Notes under the pieces: model-generated
What the model saw: only the letters and a program-made list of their open reading frames with translations
What the model was told of the DNA's origin: nothing
Databases searched by the model: none
Origin: Chryseosolibacter sp964493505
Lineage (GTDB): Bacteria > Bacteroidota > Bacteroidia > Cytophagales > Cyclobacteriaceae
Direction of reading: 5' to 3'
NCBI GenBank assembly: GCA_964493505.1
Contig: CAZBNP010000004.1
Coordinates: forward strand, 62,001 to 126,000
DNA length: 64,000 nucleotides
Program-made: the position numbers and the translations under genes
Shown here: in pieces, positions 8,417 to 16,689 of the stretch
How positions within the stretch are numbered: the stretch's first letter is position 1
How the letters are laid out: each line of letters begins with the position of its first letter

Positions 8417-10795
8417 TTAGTGAACATATAGTCGTAGTTTAATGGTGAATGATCGGCCGGGCTTTTGCAGAAGGAAATTGTCGTAGACCTGTTCGTCAAA
8501 AACGTTGTTACAGGCGATACTGATGTTGTATTTTCCTTCGTGGAGGCTATAAGTCACGCCCGTGTTGTTTACCAGTTGAGTGGGGATATTGTCTTTCCCG
8601 TCGGGATTGCCGTAGCTTGGCCAGCGCAGATAGAAGCGGTGCACGTATTGAACGTCCCAGAAAAAGGAAAGTGTGGTGTTTTCAAGGAATACATTCTGCC
8701 TGTCGACTGCCAGTCCCGCGTTCGCCATCAGGTAAGGCCGGTTGGGTAGTTGATCTTTATAGGTCAGTTCGTGTTCGGTCCAGTTTCGCAGGCTGGTCCA
8801 GGTAGCGTTTGTGAAGATACGGACGAGTGGGTTTTCATACCTGGCTTCGAGAGAAGCACCCATACCCCGTACCTTGCTTTCGTTGACGTGTTTTCCGACC
8901 GGAGTGGTTTCGGGAGCTCTATAGCGGATGAGATTAGTCGTGTTGCGATAGAATGCGGAAGGTTCCAGCGACAAGCGGTGGACTCCACCCAACGGCATGC
9001 GGTTCAAAAGTAGTCCGACGTTAATGTTCATACTTTCTTCCGGCACCAGCCCCGGACTAGGGCCTACGAATAGACCTGTTCCGAGAACCTCATCTGCTCC
9101 GGGTAGACGCACGCTTTTCTCCATCGAATATTTGAGTGTGGCGTGTGTTCCGACGAGATAGGTCACGGCAGCACCGAATCCCGGTTTTTTCGATTCCCCT
9201 TTTACGGGAAAGCCTATCGGACGATACCCCAGCGAGTCGGTAATATACCGCACGTCGATAGTGGTAGCCTTGAAGTCGTAATACTTGATCCAGGCGGTTG
9301 TCGATAGCCGTTCGTTCATCCACTTTCCTTCATAGGCGAACGACGCTATTTGTTTGTGCAGGTTTTGAGGCTCCCTGAACGCCGCCGCCCGATTCGAGAT
9401 CAATGGATCGTCGCCGGTGCGAACAGTCCCGTCGTATGTATAGCCGGCGATGAGTTGATGACCAGGAGCTAGTTGCCGTGAGATCGTGACCTGATGAAAG
9501 TTATTTGTCGATGTCAGTGTAAGCAGGGACTTTCCCCTTGTGCCGCTACCGAGTTCGCTGTTGTTGGGTTGTTCGTCTACAACCTCACCGAGCCAGTTGT
9601 AACGTCGCGAACTTGTGTCGGTTGTGTGTACGTTCAGACGCGCTATGGAGCTGTACAGTGTTAAATCCAGACCGGAGGCCAGTATATTTTTTTTCTTATA
9701 GTGGATTGACGGCGACATGCTGCTTGTCTCCTCGCGAACCTCACCGTACACGGCCGACATCCACGGGCCGTGCTGTACTTCCTTGTCGTTGTCGGCATAT
9801 TGAAAGCTCGCTTTGAACAGATCTGCCCATTTCTTGTCGGCTACACCAACGTCAAATTTGCCGGAGGCAGAGCGGTAAGCATCGTGGAAACGTCGTGTCT
9901 TTATTGGTATAGTCCTGCCAGTGTTTGGGTCAGCGGTCTCCACGCCACGGCCCCACACATAGTAATTGTTATCGGAGTAATTGAAATATCCCTGGAAGTC
10001 GATGTAGAGTCCGCTTCGTTCGTGGATACGACGCGTGCTCAGCGCAGCGCGATGCGTGTTGAAAGAGCCCAGGCTGTAGGACACGTCGAGGTAGTTGTGA
10101 AAGGTGTTCCTGGTGACAAGATTCACTACGCCACCCAGCGCGTCGCTGCCGAGTTGTGGTGGCACTACGCCCTTATAGATCTCGATCCGGTCAACCAGGG
10201 TCACTGGAAAGTTGTGGATACCGTATGCCGACCCGTAACGATCCATCGGGATGCCGTCGATGAAGAAACGCACCGACTTGCCCGACATACCATTAAGCGA
10301 ATAGTTATAATCTGAACCAAGTCCTCCGCTTTCGCGCACCCGGATGCCGGGCAGTTGAGACGCCAGTTGGTTGAGATTCACTTCGCGGTTTTGCAGTTTG
10401 CGAGTGTCAACGACCTCTACCGAGTAGCCTTCCAGCTTTTTCTCAGCAGCCACCGACGCTCCTTCGACGACAACTGTCTTCAGTTGTCTGGTGTCTTCCT
10501 TCAATGTAAACGAAATGGTCTGTTTGCCTCCTGTCAGAATGACTGTAGTGTTTGCGGATTCGTAGCCGATGGCTGTGACGGTGAATACGCGGTTACCGTT
10601 GGGAATATCGGGGATCGAGAACTCGCCATTTTCGTCGGCCGCCGCAACGAGTGTCGGGTTTTCAAGGCGGATGTGTGCGTAGGGAATCGGTGCACGGTCG
10701 TTATCGCGGATGGTTCCGTTTACGGTGGTGGTCTGGGCGGAAGCGAGGAAAGGAACAACTATCAGAAACAAGGTTGCTCCAACCCCTGTTGGCAT
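8417..10795 (-). CDS. TonB-dependent siderophore receptor (XusA-like)
   Basis: The outer-membrane receptor is 792 residues with a signal peptide ending FLASAQ. A carboxypeptidase-regulatory-like domain follows (about 24-105; GEFSIPDIPNG...IGYES). Next come a TonB plug (LASQLPGIRVRESGG, VRFFIDGIPMDRYGS, IEIYKGVVPPQLGSDALGGVVNL) and a 22-strand barrel. It is first in the iron operon and likely imports a ferric siderophore in partnership with the DUF4374 lipoprotein. Start chosen at the ATG 10795, directly before the hydrophobic signal. An in-frame TTG at 10858 would add 21 residues and is possible, since the predicted promoter lies further upstream. Barrel ends near IKLRLYVH; the terminal residue is His rather than the usual Phe/Tyr. 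Confidence 0.92.
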   Translation of the reverse strand: MPTGVGATLFLIVVPFLASAQTTTVNGTIRDNDRAPIPYAHIRLENPTLVAAADENGEFSIPDIPNGNRVFTVTAIGYESANTTVILTGGKQTISFTLKEDTRQLKTVVVEGASVAAEKKLEGYSVEVVDTRKLQNREVNLNQLASQLPGIRVRESGGLGSDYNYSLNGMSGKSVRFFIDGIPMDRYGSAYGIHNFPVTLVDRIEIYKGVVPPQLGSDALGGVVNLVTRNTFHNYLDVSYSLGSFNTHRAALSTRRIHERSGLYIDFQGYFNYSDNNYYVWGRGVETADPNTGRTIPIKTRRFHDAYRSASGKFDVGVADKKWADLFKASFQYADNDKEVQHGPWMSAVYGEVREETSSMSPSIHYKKKNILASGLDLTLYSSIARLNVHTTDTSSRRYNWLGEVVDEQPNNSELGSGTRGKSLLTLTSTNNFHQVTISRQLAPGHQLIAGYTYDGTVRTGDDPLISNRAAAFREPQNLHKQIASFAYEGKWMNERLSTTAWIKYYDFKATTIDVRYITDSLGYRPIGFPVKGESKKPGFGAAVTYLVGTHATLKYSMEKSVRLPGADEVLGTGLFVGPSPGLVPEESMNINVGLLLNRMPLGGVHRLSLEPSAFYRNTTNLIRYRAPETTPVGKHVNESKVRGMGASLEARYENPLVRIFTNATWTSLRNWTEHELTYKDQLPNRPYLMANAGLAVDRQNVFLENTTLSFFWDVQYVHRFYLRWPSYGNPDGKDNIPTQLVNNTGVTYSLHEGKYNISIACNNVFDEQVYDNFLLQKPGRSFTIKLRLYVH

Positions 10796-10872
10796 TTTTT
10801 CGAGTATTTTATACCAGTTTCGGTAGCCAGGGGCCCTAAATGCTGTTGCAGCGCTCAATTTTCTAATTCTTA

Positions 10873-10889
10873 TTTAGACTACATCTAAA
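10873..10889. promoter_or_regulatory. Palindromic iron-type operator TTTAGA-N5-TCTAAA
   Basis: A perfect 6-bp palindrome with a 5-base spacer sits just downstream of the predicted -7 box of the xus-like operon, where a bound repressor would block initiation. AT-rich TTTAGA/TCTAAA palindromes are the kind of site used by DtxR/Fur-type metal repressors in Bacteroidota (recalled). The regulator itself is not in the window. Confidence 0.55.
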
Positions 10890-10892
10890 CTG

Positions 10893-10923
10893 CAAACGTA
10901 TATAAACGCTATTAAAGGTCCAA
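10893..10923 (-). promoter_or_regulatory. Predicted promoter of the xus-like operon
   Basis: On the minus strand a TACGTTTG element (10900-10893) matches the Bacteroidota -7 consensus TAnnTTTG exactly. A TTG at 10923-10921 lies 20 bases upstream, at the expected -33 distance. Transcription would start near 10886, inside the palindrome, giving an untranslated leader of about 90 bases to the ATG at 10795. Confidence 0.55.
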
Positions 10924-11088
10924 GTGACGTTCTAAAAAACATTGGAGGAACCTGTTCCAGGCTTTATCAGGCGACGGAAGTCGTGCTAAGTCCTGGAATT
11001 GGAGAAGGGCATAGTCAATACTATATTGACAGTCTCATACGCGTGCGAAGAGTAACGCAAACACTTTTGAATTGTAACCGGGAATAGA

Positions 11089-11781
11089 ATGACCACAGTC
11101 GCTTTGCGGTTTTTTATCTTTTTAATGGCAGGCTGGAATAACCCCGGACAGTCACAGATCTTGTTAAACGAGACGTTTGACTATCCGGACGGCGAACTGC
11201 CGGACGTGTTTTGGAGCGAGGGGTGCAAGGGTGTTGTTAAAAACAGAAAGCTGTTTGTCGATGCCGATACTACCGGTTTCAGGGCATCGACTATTTGGCT
11301 TGATCGTGAATTTTCGGGAGATATGAGCGTCGAGTTCGATGCGCACGTTGTTTCGTCAGGAGATACCGCCAACAACATCAATTTCTTTATTATGTACGCC
11401 GACCCTAACGGGACGCCGCTCCGCAAAACAGCTTCGGAAAGAGCGAGTGCCAGCTATCGATCATACCACCGGCTCGATGGCTATATTTTTACCAATGTAG
11501 CCAACGGTGATCCCGAAAATGCCAGGTATCGGTTTCGCGACAACCCTGGTTTTAATTTGTTGGGTGAAGCATTTGGCGGAACAAGCAAAATAGGAGAGAC
11601 CTATCACATTAAGATTTCCAGGGTGGGTAACCGGTTCCGCTATCGGGTGAATGACCGGGTGGTTCTGGATATTGGAGATGACAGGTTTAATCCCGTCCAT
11701 GAGCGGGGGTTGATGGGGATCAGGACCTGGCATACGGCGTTGTGGATCGATAATCTGATTATCAAAAGGTTAGTGGAATAG
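11089..11781 (+). CDS. DUF1961-like secreted concanavalin-fold protein
   Basis: The 230-residue protein has an N-terminal signal peptide (MTTVALRFFIFLMAG...GQSQ). The mature part opens with LLNETFDYPDGELPDVFWSEG and contains the beta-strand signatures of YesU/DUF1961 proteins, such as FFIMYADPNG, YHIKISRVGNRFRYRVNDR and GLMGIRTWHTALWIDNLIIKR. These are jelly-roll, laminin-G-like folds found with polysaccharide or sulfated-glycan utilisation genes. No catalytic residues can be named. The isomerase 71 bases downstream is on the same strand and may be co-transcribed. Family assignment is by memory of the fold pattern and moderately sure. Confidence 0.75.
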   Translation: MTTVALRFFIFLMAGWNNPGQSQILLNETFDYPDGELPDVFWSEGCKGVVKNRKLFVDADTTGFRASTIWLDREFSGDMSVEFDAHVVSSGDTANNINFFIMYADPNGTPLRKTASERASASYRSYHRLDGYIFTNVANGDPENARYRFRDNPGFNLLGEAFGGTSKIGETYHIKISRVGNRFRYRVNDRVVLDIGDDRFNPVHERGLMGIRTWHTALWIDNLIIKRLVE

Positions 11782-11852
11782 TTTTAATTTACATTGTGGC
11801 GTGGTTGCTGTGGTTTTATATTATGTTGAAAATAGAAATCAATTAGTTTACT

Positions 11853-12767
11853 ATGTACGACCTGGGTTTTGTGAGCGCGATATTTAGTGATAAGACATTC
11901 GAAGAGGTGTTTGATTTCGCTTCTGAAAACGGCTTTCGTTGCGTCGAGCTGATGTGTTGGCCAAAAGGGAAGGCGGAGAGGCGATATGCCGGGGTTACGC
12001 ATATTGACGTTGACGAGCTTGATGAAGCTTCTGTAAGACATATTCAGGACTACTTAAAGAAGAAGAATGTTTTTATTTCCGGTCTGGGATACTACCCCAA
12101 CCCGTTGGATCCGGATTCTGAAAAAAGAGACGTCTACTTTGCGCACTTAAAGAAAGTGATTGGGGCGGCCGCAAAACTGGGCGTTCCTGTTGTAAACTCG
12201 TTTATCGGTAGAGATCAGCGAAAGTCTGTTGAGGATAATATTGAGCTATTTAAGGAATACTGGCCCGCAATTGTGCAGTATGCAGAAACTTTGAATATCA
12301 AAATCGGTATTGAGAACTGTCCGATGCTTTTTACGGGTGATGAATGGCCCGGCGGCAAGAACCTGGCGATAAGCCCCGATATCTGGAAAAGGCTCTTTGA
12401 GCTGGTTCCCAGCGCGCACTTTGGTCTGAACTACGATCCGTCACACCTATTATGGCAGCAGATGAACTATCTGAATCCATTGAAGGAGTTTCGCGATAAG
12501 CTTTTCCACGTTCACTTAAAAGATGCGAAAGTCTATCAGGAGAAGCTGGACCGCGTGGGTATTCTTGCCACGCCTCTGGAATTTCATTCGCCCAAGCTTC
12601 CCGGCCTGGGGGATATTGACTGGGCGGCTTTCTTTTCAGTATTAAGAGCTGTCGGTTACAAAGGTCCGGTGGTGATTGAGTTTGAAGACAAGGAATTCGA
12701 ATCCAGTGAGGAGGATGTGGTGCGCGGGTTGCTGGAGACGCGGGAGTATGTTTCACAATACTTATAG
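11853..12767 (+). CDS. Sugar phosphate isomerase/epimerase (AP_endonuc_2 TIM barrel)
   Basis: The 304-residue cytosolic TIM barrel belongs to the xylose-isomerase-like superfamily. Recognisable strand ends with candidate metal ligands are FRCVELMCWP (Glu), KIGIENCPM (Glu), FGLNYDPSHLLW (Asp/His), LFHVHLKDAK (His) and GPVVIEFEDKE (Glu). The set fits a single divalent-metal isomerase or epimerase acting on a free sugar or sugar acid. The true substrate cannot be read. The gene follows the DUF1961-like gene and faces a sulfatase, so a role in breakdown of a sulfated or oxidised sugar is plausible but unproven. Confidence 0.88.
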   Translation: MYDLGFVSAIFSDKTFEEVFDFASENGFRCVELMCWPKGKAERRYAGVTHIDVDELDEASVRHIQDYLKKKNVFISGLGYYPNPLDPDSEKRDVYFAHLKKVIGAAAKLGVPVVNSFIGRDQRKSVEDNIELFKEYWPAIVQYAETLNIKIGIENCPMLFTGDEWPGGKNLAISPDIWKRLFELVPSAHFGLNYDPSHLLWQQMNYLNPLKEFRDKLFHVHLKDAKVYQEKLDRVGILATPLEFHSPKLPGLGDIDWAAFFSVLRAVGYKGPVVIEFEDKEFESSEEDVVRGLLETREYVSQYL

Positions 12768-12841
12768 CAGTGACGTTCGCACGGAAACGTGGTTAGCGTT
12801 TTGTATACGTTCATTCCAAGCCGTAAGGAGGAGGCCCTATT

Positions 12842-14308
12842 TCATTGCATAGTTTCAATGAACGGAAACTCCGGCGAGGTAACGCGCGACTTATCCATCA
12901 GAGCTTGTAGTTCCGCTACCACTTCGGGATGATTTCCGGCAATATCGTTGGTTTCACCGGAGTCGGTGTTCAGGTCGTAGAGTTCGGCAGTTCTTTTTTT
13001 CATGTCCATTGCGTTGTGCACCACATATTTCCATTTTCCCTTTCTTACAGCCTGGCGACCGCCACGTTCATGAAACTCCCAGTACAGATAGTCGTGTTCC
13101 TGTTGCGCACCATTGCCTGTAAGCGTTGGTAAGAAGGATATTCCATCAATGTGCTCGGGCGTATTTACCTGCACGATCTCCGCGAGGGTGGGCATGATAT
13201 CCCAAAAAGCGGAAATATGCTCCGTTTTGCTTCCGGCTGTAATGCGGTCCGGCCACCGTACCAGCATGGGTTCGCGTATTCCCCCTTCATAGAGGTCGCG
13301 TTTGTATCCGCGGTACGGGCCGTTGCTATTGAAGAAGTCAGGATCGGCACCGCCTTCCAGATGCGGCCCGTTGTCTGATGTGAAAATTACGATCGTGTTA
13401 TTATCGAGACCGTATTCTTTTAAACGATCCAGGATTTCTCCCACCTGGTCGTCCAGCAGGGTGATCATTGCCGCAAATGCGGCATGGCCTTCGGGCTGCT
13501 TTTCGTACCCTCCTGTTTTGTAGCGCGGATCGCCATAGTTCACACCTGCATCGTAAGATTTTTCAGGCAATAGTTTTCCCCTGAATTTTTCCATATAGGT
13601 TTCAGGTGCCACTAGTTCAGCGTGAGGTATGATGGTTGGATAATAGATAAAAAACGTAGTGTCTTTGTGTTTATCAATGAAGTTCAGAACCTGTTCATGA
13701 ATAAGTGTAGGCGCATAGTCCACTTTCTTGTCCGGGTGGTTTCTTTCCAGAATTACCTGTTGGTCATTATGCCACAAAAAATCAGGGTAGTAGCTATGGG
13801 CTAGGCCCTGTGAATTGAACCCGTAAAATTCATCGAAACCCTGTCTATTCGGATCGCCTTCCGTGCCGACTTCTCCCAATCCCCATTTGCCGAAAGCGCC
13901 GGTGGCATATCCTGCTTCTTTCATGACTTCGGCGATTGTGACTACGGTATCACGAAGATAAGTTCGGTTGCCCGTCGCGGTCTTGTTGCCCCTTATTGGC
14001 GTATGGCCGGTATGTTGCCCTGTCATTAATGCCGAGCGTGACGGCGCGCAAACCGTAGTTCCCGCATAGTGCTGAAAGAATTGTATCCCCTCATTTGCGA
14101 GCCTGTCAATATTAGGAGTGGAAAAAAGTTTCTGGCCATAGCAGCTCAGATCGCCATACCCCAGATCATCAGCGAGAATATAAATGACATTGGGTTTTTG
14201 AACAGCAGTGTCGTTGACAGGATCTTGTTGTGTTCCGGATTGCTGACAAGCGCCGGCAATCAGGGGCAATATCAATAAAAGATATTTTGTCATTGGTTTT
14301 TTGATCAT
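12842..14308 (-). CDS. Arylsulfatase-family lipoprotein
   Basis: The 488-residue protein carries a lipoprotein signal (LIAGAC, Cys 21), placing it in the periplasm or outer membrane. The sulfatase domain begins with VIYILADDLGYGDLSCYG, where Asp 47/48 are metal ligands. C87-A-P-S-R91 is the Cys-type formylglycine site, so the enzyme needs an anaerobic or FGE maturase, neither of which is in the window. FTSDNGPHLEGG supplies the second metal-ligand pair. The C-terminal part carries DYLYWEFHERGGRQAVRKGKWK, typical of S1 sulfatases from Bacteroidota glycan loci. The start could equally be the ATG at 14293, five codons later. It is convergent with the isomerase gene and probably transcribed singly. 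Confidence 0.92.
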   Translation of the reverse strand: MIKKPMTKYLLLILPLIAGACQQSGTQQDPVNDTAVQKPNVIYILADDLGYGDLSCYGQKLFSTPNIDRLANEGIQFFQHYAGTTVCAPSRSALMTGQHTGHTPIRGNKTATGNRTYLRDTVVTIAEVMKEAGYATGAFGKWGLGEVGTEGDPNRQGFDEFYGFNSQGLAHSYYPDFLWHNDQQVILERNHPDKKVDYAPTLIHEQVLNFIDKHKDTTFFIYYPTIIPHAELVAPETYMEKFRGKLLPEKSYDAGVNYGDPRYKTGGYEKQPEGHAAFAAMITLLDDQVGEILDRLKEYGLDNNTIVIFTSDNGPHLEGGADPDFFNSNGPYRGYKRDLYEGGIREPMLVRWPDRITAGSKTEHISAFWDIMPTLAEIVQVNTPEHIDGISFLPTLTGNGAQQEHDYLYWEFHERGGRQAVRKGKWKYVVHNAMDMKKRTAELYDLNTDSGETNDIAGNHPEVVAELQALMDKSRVTSPEFPFIETMQ

Positions 14309-14429
14309 AGTTTGAACAGCCCGGTATGGTAATTATTTTATTTCGTAATAAAAAGTACCATTATATAACTGTTTAGAGGGCTGGTGTAACAGGTTTGTTT
14401 GTTGTCGGAGGGAATATTTCAAACATCTG

Positions 14430-15182
14430 TTACGTTCGTGCCCGGATGAGGTCTAGAATACCGTTGATGAAGGTCAGTGGATGCACAGGATTACCCGGAA
14501 TGTAGAGGTCGACAGGGTGCGTATCCAGAAATTTCCTATTCACAGCGGGACTATTTGCGAACAAGCCTCCACTGATAGCATCCGTGCCCGCGAGTACGAT
14601 GATTTTAGGGGAGGGGATGGCGTCATAGCAGAGCTGAAGCGGTTTTGCCATGTTCTCTGTGATTGGGCCGGTTATTACAAGTCCGTCTGCATGGCGGGGA
14701 GAAGCGACAAACTCAATACCGTATCGCCCGATATCGAAGTTTACGTTGCCGGCGGCATTGAGTTCCAGTTCGGTACTGTTGTCACCTCCGGCGGAAATCT
14801 GGCGCAGCTTCAAAGAATGCCTGAAGAACCCGATGATTTCCTTTCGGACACGATTGGGGTTGATGGCGATCTGTTTCCGGGCACCTTCTCCGATGACGAG
14901 TGTTTGGCGTTCATTGGTGGCCATCCTGTAGTCTGTCGAGAAGCGGATCTTGCCGGGGAAGGCGCGCGCACAGTCGCCGCAGAAGGAGCAACGTCCGAGG
15001 TCGATAGTCAGTGGATTGGTGTTAATTGCGTCCAGCGGACAAAATTCCTTGAGCGCTTCTTCCGATACGGGCTCATCAGTGAGTTCGGGTATGCCTCTGA
15101 AAATTCCGGGGGCTTCCGCTTTCGTGGGGTCGGGTATGAATTGCTTACCCTGGGCGATTAATACCTTGATGTTGTCAATCAT
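14430..15182 (-). CDS. HyfI-like small subunit fused to a one-cluster ferredoxin domain; proximal cluster ligands lost
   Basis: The 250-residue protein has two parts. Residues about 35-85 are ferredoxin-like with C48 (FCPLDAI) and C65/C68/C71 (RCSFCGDC), enough for one [4Fe-4S] cluster. Residues about 125-250 match the NuoB/HyfI small subunit: IEFVASPRHADGLVITGPIT, then GTDAISGGLF, then DLYIPGNPVHP. In hydrogenase-4 and complex I these regions carry four Cys that bind the proximal (N2) cluster (CNGCD, GDCA, PGCPP). Here the aligned positions are D134, T137, D201 and N231, so that cluster should be absent. It is the last gene of the operon, 4 bases after the large subunit. Function as an electron carrier is doubtful; structural docking is more likely. 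Confidence 0.88.
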   Translation of the reverse strand: MIDNIKVLIAQGKQFIPDPTKAEAPGIFRGIPELTDEPVSEEALKEFCPLDAINTNPLTIDLGRCSFCGDCARAFPGKIRFSTDYRMATNERQTLVIGEGARKQIAINPNRVRKEIIGFFRHSLKLRQISAGGDNSTELELNAAGNVNFDIGRYGIEFVASPRHADGLVITGPITENMAKPLQLCYDAIPSPKIIVLAGTDAISGGLFANSPAVNRKFLDTHPVDLYIPGNPVHPLTFINGILDLIRART

Positions 15183-15186
15183 TTCT

Positions 15187-16689
15187 TTACAGGTCGTGTC
15201 CGCAGTAGCTGAGATTAAAACTTTTGTTGCATATCGGAAAATCCGATATCTCGTTATTCCTTACGGCCATCGCTACCGCAAGCCAGTTGTGCAGTGAAGG
15301 ATCCTTGATTGCATAGTGGTGCAGTTGCGCTTGTTCGTCAGTGACTGCGCAATGGCAGATCTCACCGCGCCATCCTTCCACAAGGGTAATCGCGAAGGTA
15401 CTGGTCGGGGGTTCCCCAAGGATCCCGGCCGCCGTTTCCTCCGGGAGTTCCTTTATGAGCCTTCTGATGTAACTGATTGATTGCAATATCTCGACGTATC
15501 TGAGCTTTGCGCGTGCGTAGACATCGCCATGGTACTTTGTGAAGGAGTCGTACGGAAGTTGCGAGTAGAAGTCGTGTGGGTGTGAGGTGCGGATGTCGCG
15601 CTTGATTCCGCTGGCGCGCGCTGCCATACCTACTGCGCCGATAGCCAGACCAACGTCCTGTGTCACTACGCCGGTTTTCTCGAGACGCGCCATCGCGCCC
15701 GGTAGCCGGCGAAATACTTTCCACATCTGATCGAGATCCGCCTCGTATTCCCGGAACAATGCCTCAAGCCTGGTGGCGAGTGTTTTCGAGAAGTACCACG
15801 GGTTGGCCGCGGGGCGTATAAGACCTTTCGCCAGCCGGTTTCCACACCACTCCTGAAAGAAGTTGATGATCGGCGTCCGCAGCCGTCCGAAAACGGCGCT
15901 GCCAAGCTGATAACCGATGTCCGTACAGATAGCGCTGAGGTCTCCGGTGTGTACGGCGATTCGCTCAAGCTCAAGCGCGAGCGTGCGCGCGAGACGAATA
16001 TCGGGGGTAGGCTGGTATTCACACAGCGTTTCCCAGAGATTGACAAACGCGAGGGCATGGCCTGCTACGCTGTCTCCTGCAACCGACTCAGCCAAGAGTG
16101 TTCGTCGCAGTAGCTTTGTTTGTGTGAGAAATAGTTGTTCGACGCCGCGATGTTGATACCCGTGCTGCGTTTCGAGGTGAAGGATCTGTTCTCCATTGCA
16201 GATGAACCGAAAGTGCCCGGGTTCGATGATCCCTGCGTGAACGGGACCGACACCCACTTCGTGAAGTTCTTCGCTCTTTATCTGATAAAATGGATAGTGC
16301 TCTATGCCCTGGTCTTTGTTGAAGCGATCAGCAGCATAACGCACGGGCTTTAGCCAGGGGTGGTCCGTGTAGCGGATGCCGAAACGCTCCGCTAGTAATC
16401 GCTCGAAAATATGAAACGCGATGTGTTGCGCGGTGAAAGAAGGGTAGATCTCTTCGGTCTCCTGGCTGAGCTCTGCGGAGGAGATGAGAACAGACGCATT
16501 ATGATCGTTGGCGATGCAGCAGATAAGCTTTAGGCGTTCGCGGTACCTGAAGCCGAAGTACGCCACACAATGATGTGCACTGTCGCCCAGGAGATCGGTG
16601 TTGAACCCCAGGAATTCTCCATACGGAAGCACGGGAATCCTTTCCAACGGTATCTTTGAGTTATTCGCTATTGTGATGTGTCGTTTCAT
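15187..16689 (-). CDS. HyfG/HycE-like large subunit (NuoC+NuoD fusion) without Ni-Fe ligands
   Basis: The protein has 500 residues. About 1-150 form a NuoC-like domain (LLAERFGIRYTDHPWLKPVRY) and the rest a NuoD/HycE-like domain (HEVGVGPVHAGIIEPGHFRF, HRGVEQLF). Hydrogenases bind Ni-Fe through RxCGxC and a C-terminal DPCxxC. Here the first motif reads ESVAGDSVAGH (A204 and S207 replace the Cys), and the C-terminus is DFPICNKSFNLSYCGHDL, with C487 and C496 eight residues apart and no CxxC. It therefore cannot hold a standard Ni-Fe site. Start at 16689 overlaps the preceding stop as ATGA; a longer in-frame extension to 16929 would lie wholly inside the HyfF-like gene and is rejected. Confidence 0.9.
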   Translation of the reverse strand: MKRHITIANNSKIPLERIPVLPYGEFLGFNTDLLGDSAHHCVAYFGFRYRERLKLICCIANDHNASVLISSAELSQETEEIYPSFTAQHIAFHIFERLLAERFGIRYTDHPWLKPVRYAADRFNKDQGIEHYPFYQIKSEELHEVGVGPVHAGIIEPGHFRFICNGEQILHLETQHGYQHRGVEQLFLTQTKLLRRTLLAESVAGDSVAGHALAFVNLWETLCEYQPTPDIRLARTLALELERIAVHTGDLSAICTDIGYQLGSAVFGRLRTPIINFFQEWCGNRLAKGLIRPAANPWYFSKTLATRLEALFREYEADLDQMWKVFRRLPGAMARLEKTGVVTQDVGLAIGAVGMAARASGIKRDIRTSHPHDFYSQLPYDSFTKYHGDVYARAKLRYVEILQSISYIRRLIKELPEETAAGILGEPPTSTFAITLVEGWRGEICHCAVTDEQAQLHHYAIKDPSLHNWLAVAMAVRNNEISDFPICNKSFNLSYCGHDL

